Below are positions 26,701 through 36,557 of a DNA stretch of 64,000 nt, piece by piece; the stretch's first letter is position 1; each line of letters opens with the position of its first letter. The notes beneath the pieces were generated by a model. The model searched no databases, had not been told where the DNA came from, and saw only the letters and a program-made list of their open reading frames with translations. This DNA is from Endocalyx cinctus. Its lineage: Eukaryota; Ascomycota; Sordariomycetes; Amphisphaeriales; Apiosporaceae. The stretch is from NCBI GenBank assembly GCA_001600455.1, contig BCKC01000003.1, positions 4,262,754-4,326,753 of the forward strand, written 5' to 3'. A program made the translations under genes and the position numbers.

Positions 26701-27216
26701 GCACTTGAGGTGCTCAGAAACCCCCTTCATTGTCTTTACGAGAAGGTCAATATCTTCCTTACCAGCGGCCCGGTATGGGAATTGGACAAGGTGCCATTGC
26801 TAAAACACATTCGCCACGAGGGGCCGACTAACGATGCTGCGTATTACTCGGAGCTCAGCTGGCTATTGGGCTTTCTTCTAGATTGCCTGAAAACGCCAGA
26901 GGATGTGGGCATCTTCCACAAGCGTCGGGTATACGAGCAGATACTGTTCTTGCCTAGTAATCCGTACATGGGTACCAATCTGCGAACGCAGGTACTCAAG
27001 ATCATATTCCGAACCACCAGCATCGATGGCGGAAGCGATACGTTGATTACAAGATTTGGCGTGGTGAACTGGCTCGTTGACCAGAGAGCGGCTACGGTAG
27101 ATAAAGCCGAGCAAGCTTTGTACATGGCTCTTCTGAAAAGGTTATGGCAGACCTGCGACCAGAATCGGATCAGGAAATGGAGTCACGGTGGTGTTGAGAA
27201 GCTGGCATTGGCTTGA
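23721..27216 (+). CDS. urb1: Ribosome 60S biogenesis protein Urb1/Npa1
   Basis: Urb1/Npa1 is a nucleolar ARM-repeat protein of early pre-60S particles that helps process and compact the 5' part of 25S rRNA. Exons 23721-23883 and 23951-27216 flank a 67-bp intron; the product is 1142 aa. The join gives RRVRHGIQSFKLLLDIIIN, continuing directly into the Npa1 N-terminal domain. The basic N-terminus MGKRRNRRDDYGDHANKKQR is a likely nucleolar signal. The rest is Leu-rich and helical. A Ser/Thr-rich acidic linker near residues 845-880 separates the N-terminal part from a C-terminal domain (from about LSRWSTKAPDEIVEEGYAASL). It is shorter than the yeast protein. Assignment rests on overall composition, N-terminal motifs and domain order. 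Confidence 0.85.
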
Positions 27217-27466
27217 TTAGTGATAGCATAATAATTAGAGAATATAATAAATAGGAATATTTTTTCTCAAGGCAGATGGAAGATATTACTTATTACCTAC
27301 CAAAGGGAAGTCGCATATAGTAAATACAAGACCTCGGTCGTTAGTGATTCACCGATAATTGATCAGTCCACTCTGTATTCCAACAAGCAACACAGGCAAT
27401 CATGCGATGTGTCACGCGAAAAAAAAAGGGGTCTTTTAATCGCGTTGAAGCTCTAAATCAACAACA

Positions 27467-27554
27467 GCCGGCGTAGACGAGTGGTCAAGTCGCCAGATTT
27501 TGAGAACGAATTGAAGAATTCTGGAAATCCTCGGTTCGAACCCGAGCGTCGGCT
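27467..27554 (+). tRNA. tRNA-Gln(UUG), intron-containing (anticodon tentative)
   Basis: A complete cloverleaf can be drawn. The acceptor stem GCCGGCG pairs with CGTCGGC (one G-T) and the discriminator is T. The D arm is GAC-GAGTGGTCAA-GTC. The anticodon stem CCAGA (27493-27497) pairs with TCTGG (27520-27524). The T arm is CTCGG-TTCGAAC-CCGAG. The anticodon loop reads TTTTGA plus T after removal of a 15-nt intron at 27504-27518, just 3' of position 37 as in nuclear tRNA introns. That places UUG at 27500-27502. The variable loop is 5 nt. The D arm looks more like those of Ser/Leu tRNAs, so identity is less certain than tRNA status. Confidence 0.8.
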
Positions 27555-30257
27555 GTGATATTTTTTTAATCTTTCTCTTCCTCAATCTCACTATTTTTTT
27601 CTCTCAGTCAATACACATACAAAAATCATACTGGATAATATGATGAATGATCATAGTTTGAGAAATTTTCACTCGTGAAGGTCTAGGAGATATCTATATC
27701 ATCTGATACCTGACTAGAATTTCTAGAACTATGTTTGCCTCTCCTCCTCCTGTCCTCCTATCCTCCTCTCCTTAGATCTGATTATATATATATACGTGGT
27801 TTATCTAGCGAAAATAACGACACCCTGTCAAATAAACGATCAGGGAGTCTTTATTCTCCTGCAATATCTGTTCAGGTATTTCTTCTTGGTGTAATTTTCG
27901 AGCATGCTGTAAATATAATATGCTTTTTTTAGGAGTACTTTTTCATCCTATTCACGTATGTACTTGACCAGATGCCAGCCACTATTTATGTCTGAGACTA
28001 TGTAATATTAATTACTTGATCTTGATGACCCGTATGGCCTTATGCGAATATCTCAACCTGGAGAGGAATCCAGTTGATTATATTATATTGCATCCTTAAA
28101 AAGAAGATATAAGGGTGGTCTGGGTGGTCTGGGAGGGTGGTAGGTTGGAGTATAAGTATTATGTAAGCGAGCTTATGTAAACATCGCTGACGAATGATGA
28201 TAAGTCACAAATCAAAAAACCAACATCCATTATGTATGACCTGATATAGGTTATAACGGTTTTTATAGTCTTCACCCAATTTTTCACTTGATATCCATCC
28301 TGGATCTTCCTGTTCTAACCTATTTGCCTACCTCTGTGGATAGATGTTACAACGTAGGAGTAGGACTGAATAGGACCTTGTGATAGCATTTTTCTGTGAC
28401 TGTGATGAGAAATGAATGTGTTTGAATTAAGAAAAGCCATCGTAAACTGAAACTATCTGAGAACTGTTTATCAGAATATTCTTCTGATGATCTAATCATA
28501 AGCTGAAGCTACCTCGACTTGTTTCGAAGGTATAATATTAAAGGATAGAAGCAAACTCCCCGACCTGGTCTGAGAGATTGACCAGTCCTGTAATTACGTA
28601 TTACAAGCTCTGAAAGCAATATCAGTACTAAGTTGCTGTTCGAATTATAAAAGTAGGTAGTTCCTTGAGCCCTAATTCAATGATATATTCACATAGTACA
28701 TTTTATATGATTATCAAGCTCCCATGCCCACTCCATAAGCTCTAAGACTTTCGTAGATGTAGAATGACAAGTAGGTGGGGCTCGTTAGGCGCCTGGGGCA
28801 CCTAGGAAGCTCCTAAAGTCCACATAAGCAAATAAGGAGAGCCTTCGGCTTATTGCAATATTCGACAAAACGATATTCCGTTACAAGGATAGCACATGAC
28901 GAGGTTACCTAATCTCTAGGGCTGCCAGTCTGCTTAGTTCACTGTACAAAGTACTTCCTGTTCTTACCTAGTTATTACTTAGTCAGACCATGTGCGAAGT
29001 ACTTGCTACTTCATCTTGCTCTCCTTCCCACTGAACACCCCCTTTTGGGCTGTGCCCAGATTCTATCACTATTTCTCTACTTAGCAAGCACTCACTCGGC
29101 TCATCACTTAACAGTTTCTGTATAATATTCGTAATTACCAAGCAATCACTTATTCAGATTGGCCAAAATCTCCAATAATAGGAGGCACGTTAGAGTGTAA
29201 AGTGACCGTAGTTACGTTAACATTAACAGATCGTAATAACCATTGTGTTAATACTTGCCTTCTTTATTTTATCTAGGAGGCAATGGGAGTCACATTATGT
29301 AGATGCCCCTTGATCAAAGCACGTAGCTACCATATCGTGACATCGGAGTCTCGCAGCTAACGTATACAAATATATGTAGACCATGCTCTTGACATAATTA
29401 AGGAAGGTTAGCATTCTATAAGCTGTAACTAATCCTATTTGCAATTAATATCGGAAGTATCGTGGTTGCCAAGGACTAGAAAAAGAAGAAGAAAAGGGGG
29501 GAATTCTGTCAATGCTCGGATGAACTGAACAGGCAAACAATGATCTCTACCAGGTATATGATACCTAAAGTACATTGTTTCATGATAAGTACTTACGTAC
29601 TTACCTATTAAGTATGTATACATGTACTATATCACAACGAATTCTTATTCGCTCTATCCAACTTCTTGTTTCTTGTCATATTAACAAGGGGGAAGCTAGG
29701 GCACTTCACATGTAGAGCATATACAGAGATAAAAGGAGAGGCAGGGCAGATTATACAGACTAAAGGAAAACCGTGCCTTCTCTGTATGAAATGATAAACG
29801 AGCTCTTTTACAGTATACTTCATTGGATCTATAGTTTCCTAGCAAAGTAATACACCCTGTCAAGATGTAGTAATTAGTATGGCAGGCATCGCCTAACATA
29901 TCACAAGTAAACAAAGGCCTGACACTCACTTAAACAAGAGAGAAGCAACCCCAAAGTTGCATGAAATCGTATATACCGTATATCAGGTCATCTTAACATA
30001 GCTACTTACCTATTTACTTCAAGGTAATTACCTCAATCAAGATATCGTAGTTTCTGAGAAAGGCTTTGGACGATGACTAGTTTCCCCCTTTTTGGTTCTT
30101 ACTATGATTATTACACTTGTAGAAAGTCACGTAACAACGTTCCTGGGCAAAAGTAAGAAAGAAGTGGAAAGAAGCGATTTACATATAATTAGGTATTAGA
30201 GGGCTAAATGTGGCAAGTAGCTAACAGAGATAGGTAATAGGTCCTTTTTTTTTCAAG
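27555..30257. other. Gene-poor AT-rich stretch
   Basis: T-rich sequence right after the tRNA would serve as a Pol III terminator (T7 at 27561). Beyond it lie 2.7 kb without a credible coding sequence. Small hairpin-like words (AGCC-TTC-GGCT near 28849, TGGGC-TGT-GCCCA near 29048) and many TACTTA words are seen. Confidence 0.55.
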
Positions 30258-30266
30258 TATAAATAG
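30258..30266 (+). promoter_or_regulatory. TATA box TATAAATAG with pyrimidine-rich leader
   Basis: A near-consensus TATAAATAG is followed about 20-35 bp later by CTCTTTTCC and then roughly 450 bp of CT-rich sequence down to the first ATG at 30765. This is the architecture of a strongly transcribed fungal Pol II gene with a long leader. Yet the frame from 30765 stops after 40 codons. The transcript may be spliced, non-coding, or from a decayed gene. Confidence 0.5.
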
Positions 30267-31535
30267 ATGGGTTAGGTCCCTCTCTTTTCCTATTTCTTGT
30301 CCTGATCATCTACAAAAACAATTACTATTTCTCATCATCTCTATTAATTCAGAGTTACTGGTTGTACTGATTGTACTCCTAGTATACTCCATCTATAAAT
30401 TAAGAATACTGTACACAACATAACCAGCCAGTACTTCTTCTTCTTCTTCTCTACTTTCCTTCTTCCATCACCTCAGACGTTACCTCGGATACCTTTGGAG
30501 CGAGTCCTTTCTTCTCACCTATATTCATCTTCTTTCTTCATTTGCTACTTTTTCCTTCTACATCCTACAGTTTCCGACTGAAGATAAATATCGATTCACT
30601 GTTGTGATTTGATTTTGTGAGTTCTCTTTTTCTTTCTTCGCATAATTAATTACACCTGAACTTGTATATTACTCATTGAACATCAACACGATTTCCTTCT
30701 TTCGCCTTCTTCTCTTCTTTACTCTCTTCAAACTCTAATAAGTCCAATCCCAGTCACTAGCGAAATGAATACCAGCTTAAAAGTCTTCGTACCCGCAAGA
30801 CGACGCGACTCGAGCTCTCAGTTTCACTTGCTTCCTATAAAGTGGATACTGCAGAGCAGGAAACGAGTGCCCCTATCTGCGCCGTGATGTTACGGCCAAG
30901 AAATCTTCCCTGCCTTCACTTGCTTTCAATATCAAAGAGTTGAAACCAAAAAAAGAATCCCGTCGAGTCAGTAATAGACATCTTCTCAGCGGGAAAATCT
31001 CGATGCGCACCCTTGTAAGAGGGGTCAGGATGGTACCCGAAAACGGATGCTTGACCGTGCTTGTCTTAACGGACAACAAGGACTCTGCACAACTAAACCG
31101 TGGCGATAGCTCCGTCTCGAGGAGGCCTACCCATAAGAGGGCTTCCTAGCCTCTGAGACCTCAGACTCCGGATTCATGCGGATCCTTGTACTAAGTCCGC
31201 CTAGCTTAAACTACCGCGACGACAAGGCACTTGCACTGGGCCTGTAGCCAACCTCTCTCGACATACAGGTCATTCCACCGTCGTACGAACTTGACCGAGG
31301 CCAGAGCTTCAAGGAGATTGGAAAGTACTTGCAAAGTTCGTCTCTGTTTGAGAAGTTCTCGCAACCCGCTTATCTCGGCGGTAAGCGCATGAAAGCCTCG
31401 GTACATTTCCGAATCAAGATCGAACAAGAAACTCGTTCCGGAGAAGATCAAGAATTTTTACACCAAGGAACTTCTCCTTCGGCGGATAGGTAAATGTCAA
31501 GAGAATACACCGCTCGTCATCGTCCGCAACAGAGT

Positions 31536-31595
31536 GACAAAGCAGACCGGGAAGCGACGAAGCAGGCCGAGAAGAGACAAAACAGGCAGCCAAGA
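31536..31595 (+). repeat. Three imperfect 20-bp tandem repeats
   Basis: Three consecutive 20-mers share the pattern GACRAARCAGRCMGSSAAGM, starting at 31536, 31556 and 31576. Because 20 is not a multiple of 3, the repeats are not in phase at protein level, which argues against their being a protein repeat in the surrounding open frame. Confidence 0.85.
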
Positions 31596-32441
31596 GATGA
31601 TTTCTCGCATCGCTTCCACGATAACCGCAGGGGGGGGACTCGAAAGAGCCTACCACCAAAAGCACTGCATCGTACCGTTCCTGGGTCTCCCCCAAGGCGT
31701 TTTCACGATGCTTTCGGGCCTGCTTGGCAAAAACAAGGTAGTCACCTCTCGGCTTCGCCCGCTCCGAACTACTCAGCACCAACCAGTCATACCCCATTAA
31801 CGGCACAGGACGACCGACTGATTACACGAAAGACCCCCAAGCCATCTTCGCCGAGAAGGAAGAGATTCTTATCCTATCCCTCCGTTGACCACATCAACGA
31901 CGAAAGAAAAGCCATCTTTGGCGCCGAGGAGACGAAGTACGCTGCGAAAGAAGAAGCCTTGCTTTCGCATACGTCCAAGAATGGCGAACGCAAGAATGCC
32001 CGCCGTCTGCGGAACTCGACACGGACCAAAGACGAAAAAACGGGCAGCTTGCCGCGCAAGAAAGGGGTTGTCGGCCGAAAAGACAAAAAAACCGAGATGC
32101 GGCAAGCACTTTCCTTTCTTGCCTTTCTTTCTTTCTTTTCTTCCTTTCCGCCGGCACCAAATTACTTTCGAAAAGGGGCTTATGCGCAGGGGTGGGGGGC
32201 GTGGGACGCGACGCGCGTCGTCGAGTTTTCCTGGAATGTCGCCGTGGTACGGAGCCGCCGTTTCGATCTGCCGGAAAGTCAGGATCGTCTATCCTCCTCC
32301 TCCTCCCGAAGTCAATCGCAAATCCCAATTCTCCGAGACGCTACTTGCAATCACCATCCCGAACACAACTTGAAATGGACCGGTTCTGCCTCTGGCCCTA
32401 CCTCTGATTGCGGTCATGCGCCCGCACATAAGCATTTATGT

Positions 32442-32760
32442 CTCGGGTGCTTCCTCGGTCCCGGTGCTCAGGCCAACCGAGAAGGGATTCATCATCCTCG
32501 TCAAGATGCCTGTCCCAAAAGGGCCCCCGTACGGAATACGCGCAGCCTACTACGAGCGTCGAAGGGTCGCGGTCATCAACGCAGACCACCTGGGACGTAC
32601 AGGGTTGTGACTCGGGTGCTTCCCGGGTTCCCGAACTCGGGCGTATCAAGAAGGGACTCGGTATTCTCGTCGACACATATCTCCCAAAGCGCCCCCGTAT
32701 GTAAATACAACGGCCCCTTACCACGAGCGTCGACGCGGCTCACATCTTCGACCTGGGCCA
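32442..32760 (+). repeat. Imperfect tandem duplication, about 169-bp spacing
   Basis: Copy A starts at 32442 and copy B at 32611, both with CTCGGGTGCTTCC, and they end with ACCTGGGA and ACCTGGGC. Shared blocks in the same order are GAGAAGGGA/AAGAAGGGA, CTCGTC, CCCAAA, GCGCCCCCGTA/GGGCCCCCGTA and ACGAGCGTCGA. On the minus strand both translate to similar peptides around ESLL, GSTR and a final YV, but in different frames of the present sequence. Confidence 0.8.
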
Positions 32761-32872
32761 TATCGATATTGTGCGCCGCGACGGTCCGACGAGTTCACGC
32801 GAGCTGTAATAGTAAATAAAAGGGTATATAATTAAGATTACGTAATACGATAAGCACGTGATCTAATACGTA

Positions 32873-32881
32873 TATAAATAG
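32873..32881 (+). promoter_or_regulatory. Second TATAAATAG element
   Basis: TATAAATAGATAG is followed by CT-rich sequence and CATCAATCTC-type leader words, much like the element at 30258 (shared TATAAATAGAT). No gene could be assigned downstream. Confidence 0.3.
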
Positions 32882-33208
32882 ATAGTTTTTCTCATCTTCG
32901 AAAGAGGATAAGGAATAGATCAACTATCAACCCATCAATCTCTGAGACCATCACAACTTGTGACGTATCACGAGCTGGAGAGGGGGGGGAGGAGGAAGTG
33001 GGGGGCGACTTCGGTAGCGGGGGCCCGCCGCGGTACGGGCGATCGAAAAGAAAGGGAAAGAAGAAAAACGCCCACACGCAGACTAACCGCAAACTCAAGT
33101 GCCCGTGGGCGGCTGCTTGCCCTTCTTCTTCTACTACTCGGCGGGTCCTGCGTGGCCGTTAATAGCAAAACACCCGGAGTTATTCATGCTACCGATTATA
33201 CCTTTCTT

Positions 33209-33234
33209 AAAAAAAAAAAAAAAAAAAAAAAAAA
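33209..33234 (+). repeat. A26 homopolymer
   Basis: Twenty-six consecutive A residues just downstream of the GC-rich island. It could be the tail of a retroposed insertion in plus orientation, but no target-site duplication was identified. Confidence 0.9.
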
Positions 33235-33368
33235 CCAGCCGCGGAAATCATTCGGTCTGGTTGACAACGACGACGGCATACGAAGACGGCTATTCATGCA
33301 CGGACACCGACGAATACTACGAATACCACCAAGATGGCGATGTTGTTGCTAAGCCCTACGAATTTGGG

Positions 33369-33386
33369 CTGGCTGTTAACAGCCAG
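33369..33386. repeat. Perfect 18-bp palindrome
   Basis: CTGGCTGTTAACAGCCAG equals its own reverse complement. It could be a dimeric protein-binding site or a short cruciform; no gene association is evident. Confidence 0.9.
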
Positions 33387-33610
33387 GAGTATCTAGCAAT
33401 TGGAGGCTGCTTTTTTCGAAAAGATTTATCCTCCCCGCCCTTAATTATCTTGTTTAATTTTTCAAGTAAATCCCTAAATTCTTGTAGGTGGATGAGGAAG
33501 ATTTTTATGTTTTTCGTCGGTCTACCTGGTTGGTTGGTTGGGCTTGTATGAAAGTCTTCCCCTCAGCGACAGATGTGTATGAGCACATCGACGGTGGTCG
33601 CGGCGACTAT

Positions 33611-33625
33611 NNGGATGGGGGGGGN
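33611..33625. other. Ambiguous bases in a G tract (assembly gap)
   Basis: N residues at 33611-33612 and 33625 interrupt an almost pure G run. The assembler could not resolve the tract, so frames crossing it are unreliable. Confidence 0.95.
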
Positions 33626-34315
33626 GGGGGGGTTGGCGAGACATAGTGGATCTTTGTTTAGGCGGTGCCCAGGAGGAAGATGAAGACCTGGAGAGACGTG
33701 TTCTTTGGTGGCGTTATTGTTGTTGCACGCTGCCAATGGGACATAAAGGGTTGTGTATGGATTACGATTTTTTTTCATTTATACAGGTTAAGGAGGTATT
33801 CATGACAAGAGGATCCATTTTTCGAGATATACTCATGGTTTGGGGTTGTTGAGTTTATCTAGAGATATATATATAAGGGGCATGAAGGTCTTCGCCGCCG
33901 TTTCTGGTGGTAATAAGAAGCAGAAGTAACGAAAAATCCCTAAAGTCATTCGAGGAAGACGACTTCAAATAAGTCTCATGACATGAACTTATAATTGAAT
34001 CTTAATGATAGTTAATCTTGAACAATATTTAATCTACAATAAACTCGTCTTTTATATTTGAACAGGTTGAACAATCTTGCATTTCCCAGTATCGAGTAAC
34101 AAAAGAAAAAGAAAGGGGAAGATATAAAAAAGAGTATCGTAAGTATCCTATAACTTTGAACCCATCTCCCGGAAAACCTATTCGTCTTTCAGTTGCTTAC
34201 AATCTATCTGAAGTTTTCTATATCCTAATAAATACCACTCTCAAACTACCACCGCACTCCACCCCATCCCATCCCATCCTATCCTATCCCCCTTTCTTTT
34301 CCCTGGTCAATCACT

Positions 34316-35528
34316 TCATTTAGCAGGTAAGTCATCCTCGTTCTGCAGCGCGTGAGCCAATCCAGAAGCGACGCAACTACCCATCATAGTAGCCATCGGG
34401 ATCGACTTCAGCAGCGAAGCGCAGTCGCCCGCGGCGAACACGCCCGGGACGCTGGTGTTGAAGAAGGGCGGGATCGCGTGGATATGTCCCTGAGGGGCGA
34501 GCTCGACGCCCAGGTCGGAGACCCAAGATGACCCGTTTAATTCGACGTTAGGAGCGTGTGCCTTTATTTATATTTTCATGACTAGTCAGTATTTCTTCTT
34601 ATTTATATATAAGAAGTCTATTTTTTTTCCCTCCAAATAAGAGGAGAAGAAGAAAAAATACTAACCAAAAACCTCTCCTCCACAACCGTCCCATCCCCCA
34701 AAGTGACCAGAACGCCGGCCTCGCCATCGACCACCTTAGGATCCTTATCCAACCTAACGATCTTGCGGGTATCGATGCGGAATTTATTCTGGTTCCTCAA
34801 CAGGGGGCGGATCTGGGCCGCCATGCCCTCGTCGCCGTCGGTATAGACGTTGACGACGCCGCTGACCAACCTGCCGGCCAGGCGCGCGAAGGCCGGGATC
34901 ATGCGGCTCGGGTTGGCCGATAGGATTCCCGGGGAGCCAGCGAGAACTCCTGCGCTGGCCGCTCCGCGCTCTTCGAACCCGTGGCAGAAGAGGCAGTTGA
35001 AACTGTCGAGTTTGATATTGTTAAAAAAAATTTTTATCATTATGATCTTTGTGAGATATTTCAATCGCAAAGGGGAAAAAAAAGAAATTCAACCAAAACT
35101 CACATGCCCTTCCCCCACAACGCCTCGTACCCCTCTACATCCGGCAAGACATCCCTAACCCCCATAGCCAGGACGATCTTCCTGGCCTCGAAAACCTCGC
35201 CCGAATCCCGCATGACGACCTGAAAGCTCGACCGCGACCAACCTTTCCCTTTTTTCGTCTGGTTAACGACCTTTTCGACGACGCCGTCCAAGAAAGTGAC
35301 CGTCTCGCCGTACCGCGCGCCCACGTCGGCTCGCGCCTTGGCCCGGAACGCGGCCGGGTCGGCGTGGTCGAACCCGGCGACGTTGTGCATGCTCGAGACG
35401 CCGTCGTTGCGGTACGAGCCCCCGTCTAGCACGATGGCCGTGTGCAGCTGGCGGCCTAGCGCCGTCGCGACCGAGAGGCCCGCGGGTCCGCCGCCGAGGA
35501 TGATTACGTCTACCGGTGGGGGTGCCAT
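34316..35528 (-). CDS. GliT-like/thioredoxin-reductase-like FAD disulfide oxidoreductase
   Basis: This is a stand-alone flavin disulfide oxidoreductase of the fungal GliT/thioredoxin-reductase family. Relatives oxidise dithiols, for instance in epidithiodiketopiperazine biosynthesis, but the substrate here is unknown. Exons are 35528-35104, 35002-34666 and 34561-34316, introns 101 and 104 bp, product 335 aa, matching the family. The N-terminal Rossmann motif ILGGGPAGLS is at residues 10-19. The redox pair CLFC is at about 145-148 in IFNCLFCHGFE, assembled by the first splice. Near the C-terminus is GVFAAGDCAS, the second FAD site. The third exon is GC-rich. No NRPS, methyltransferase or transporter lies nearby, so it is not in a visible toxin or secondary-metabolite cluster. 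General thiol housekeeping is an alternative. Confidence 0.88.
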
Positions 35529-36557
35529 ATTCTCTTTTCGCTTTTCTTAAAGGGGGTGTTTTTTTTTTTAATGGGTGAGTAAGAAAAGAAACAAGGGAAA
35601 TAGTGTTTATATTAATCTGATATAAAAATTCTTGAATATATATGTAGAGTCGATATTGTATCTCTTAAAAGGTAAGAGATGATCAATTTATATCGTAGGG
35701 TACAAGAATATGAAGAGGACAGACAACGCGGTTATATATACGTCTGTACACGTATACAAATCCTCAATTTTAAAAGAAAGAAGGAAAATTAAAACGATAA
35801 GGTCGGAGAATGCACACCCGTTCTCCCTTCTTATAACCACAAAATGTGTTCTCAAGTCGCATTGGTGACACGGAATCTCTCTTCAAATACCTTTCGTTTT
35901 TTTTGCCTATCAGTTTCCTCGTCGGGGACATCCTTCGGAAGATTTTTTAAAATTTTCTTTGATAAGAGGCCACATACAAAAAGAATTTCATCTCTCCGGC
36001 TTGGAAATTTTTATTTTTTACCTTCGCAGTGGGAAATTACCGGCTACCTTACTCGAGGGAAAAAGTTCGCGGACCGTCTTCCCTTCTCGTTCGTCATCGG
36101 CTAAAAGCGTTTTTGGGGCTGGAGATCTCTGGCACGATGACGTGCGCATAAGGACCGAGAGTGTTTCCTATTTAAGATTTATTATAACCATAAGGCATTG
36201 TGGGAATCGAGCATGAAATTTTTAAATACTTTCTTTATCAACCATCAATAGCAAGAAAGGGGGAGACAAAAAAGGTATAGACATAGTTCGTGAAACCGCT
36301 ATTAGAAAAACATGACCGCGTTTGAAGAACAGCAACATACTTTGGCCATGTTAAGGTCCTATTCTTTATTAATTAAATCATAGCCTATGCGTATCAGATA
36401 GGCAAGTACTTGAATCTCAGGTTTATTGTATTATATGGTTAATTATTTGACCATGTAGAGGACTTTTTGTTTATTGATGAGAACCCCCCCTTTTTTTATG
36501 ATATCAAAACTTGTAATGAGATTTTTGAAATCAAACAACATGTTACATGTTACATGT
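35529..36557. other. Intergenic region
   Basis: Upstream region of the flavoprotein and downstream region of the RNA-binding protein. It is AT-rich with T-runs. A frame of 86 codons near 35.85 kb is Phe/Ser/Arg-rich and not convincing. No RNA gene was seen. Confidence 0.55.

Larger units (their letters stand above)
30765..33100. other. GC-rich accessory island, coding status unresolved
   Basis: This block is visibly richer in G+C than its AT-rich flanks and carries long open frames on both strands. A plus-strand frame of 441 codons runs 31494-32819; minus-strand frames lie at 31414-31806, 31206-31451, 32398-32724 and 32576-32761. The plus frame is Arg/Lys/Ser/Pro-rich with no recognisable domain. 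The minus frames show more protein-like variation between the two copies of an internal repeat (32442-32760). No frame has a convincing start plus splice sites. A degenerated gene or mobile element, or a repeat-rich orphan locus, is possible. Nothing matched a transposase or reverse transcriptase by eye. Confidence 0.35.
33101..34315. other. Gene-poor stretch with homopolymers and assembly gap
   Basis: Contains an A26 run, an 18-bp palindrome, a short Asp/Tyr/Glu-rich open stretch of unclear nature near 33.3 kb, and ambiguous bases inside a G-rich tract. From 33.9 kb on it is AT-rich and should contain the 3' UTR of the minus-strand flavoprotein gene. No coding sequence is supported. Confidence 0.5.
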
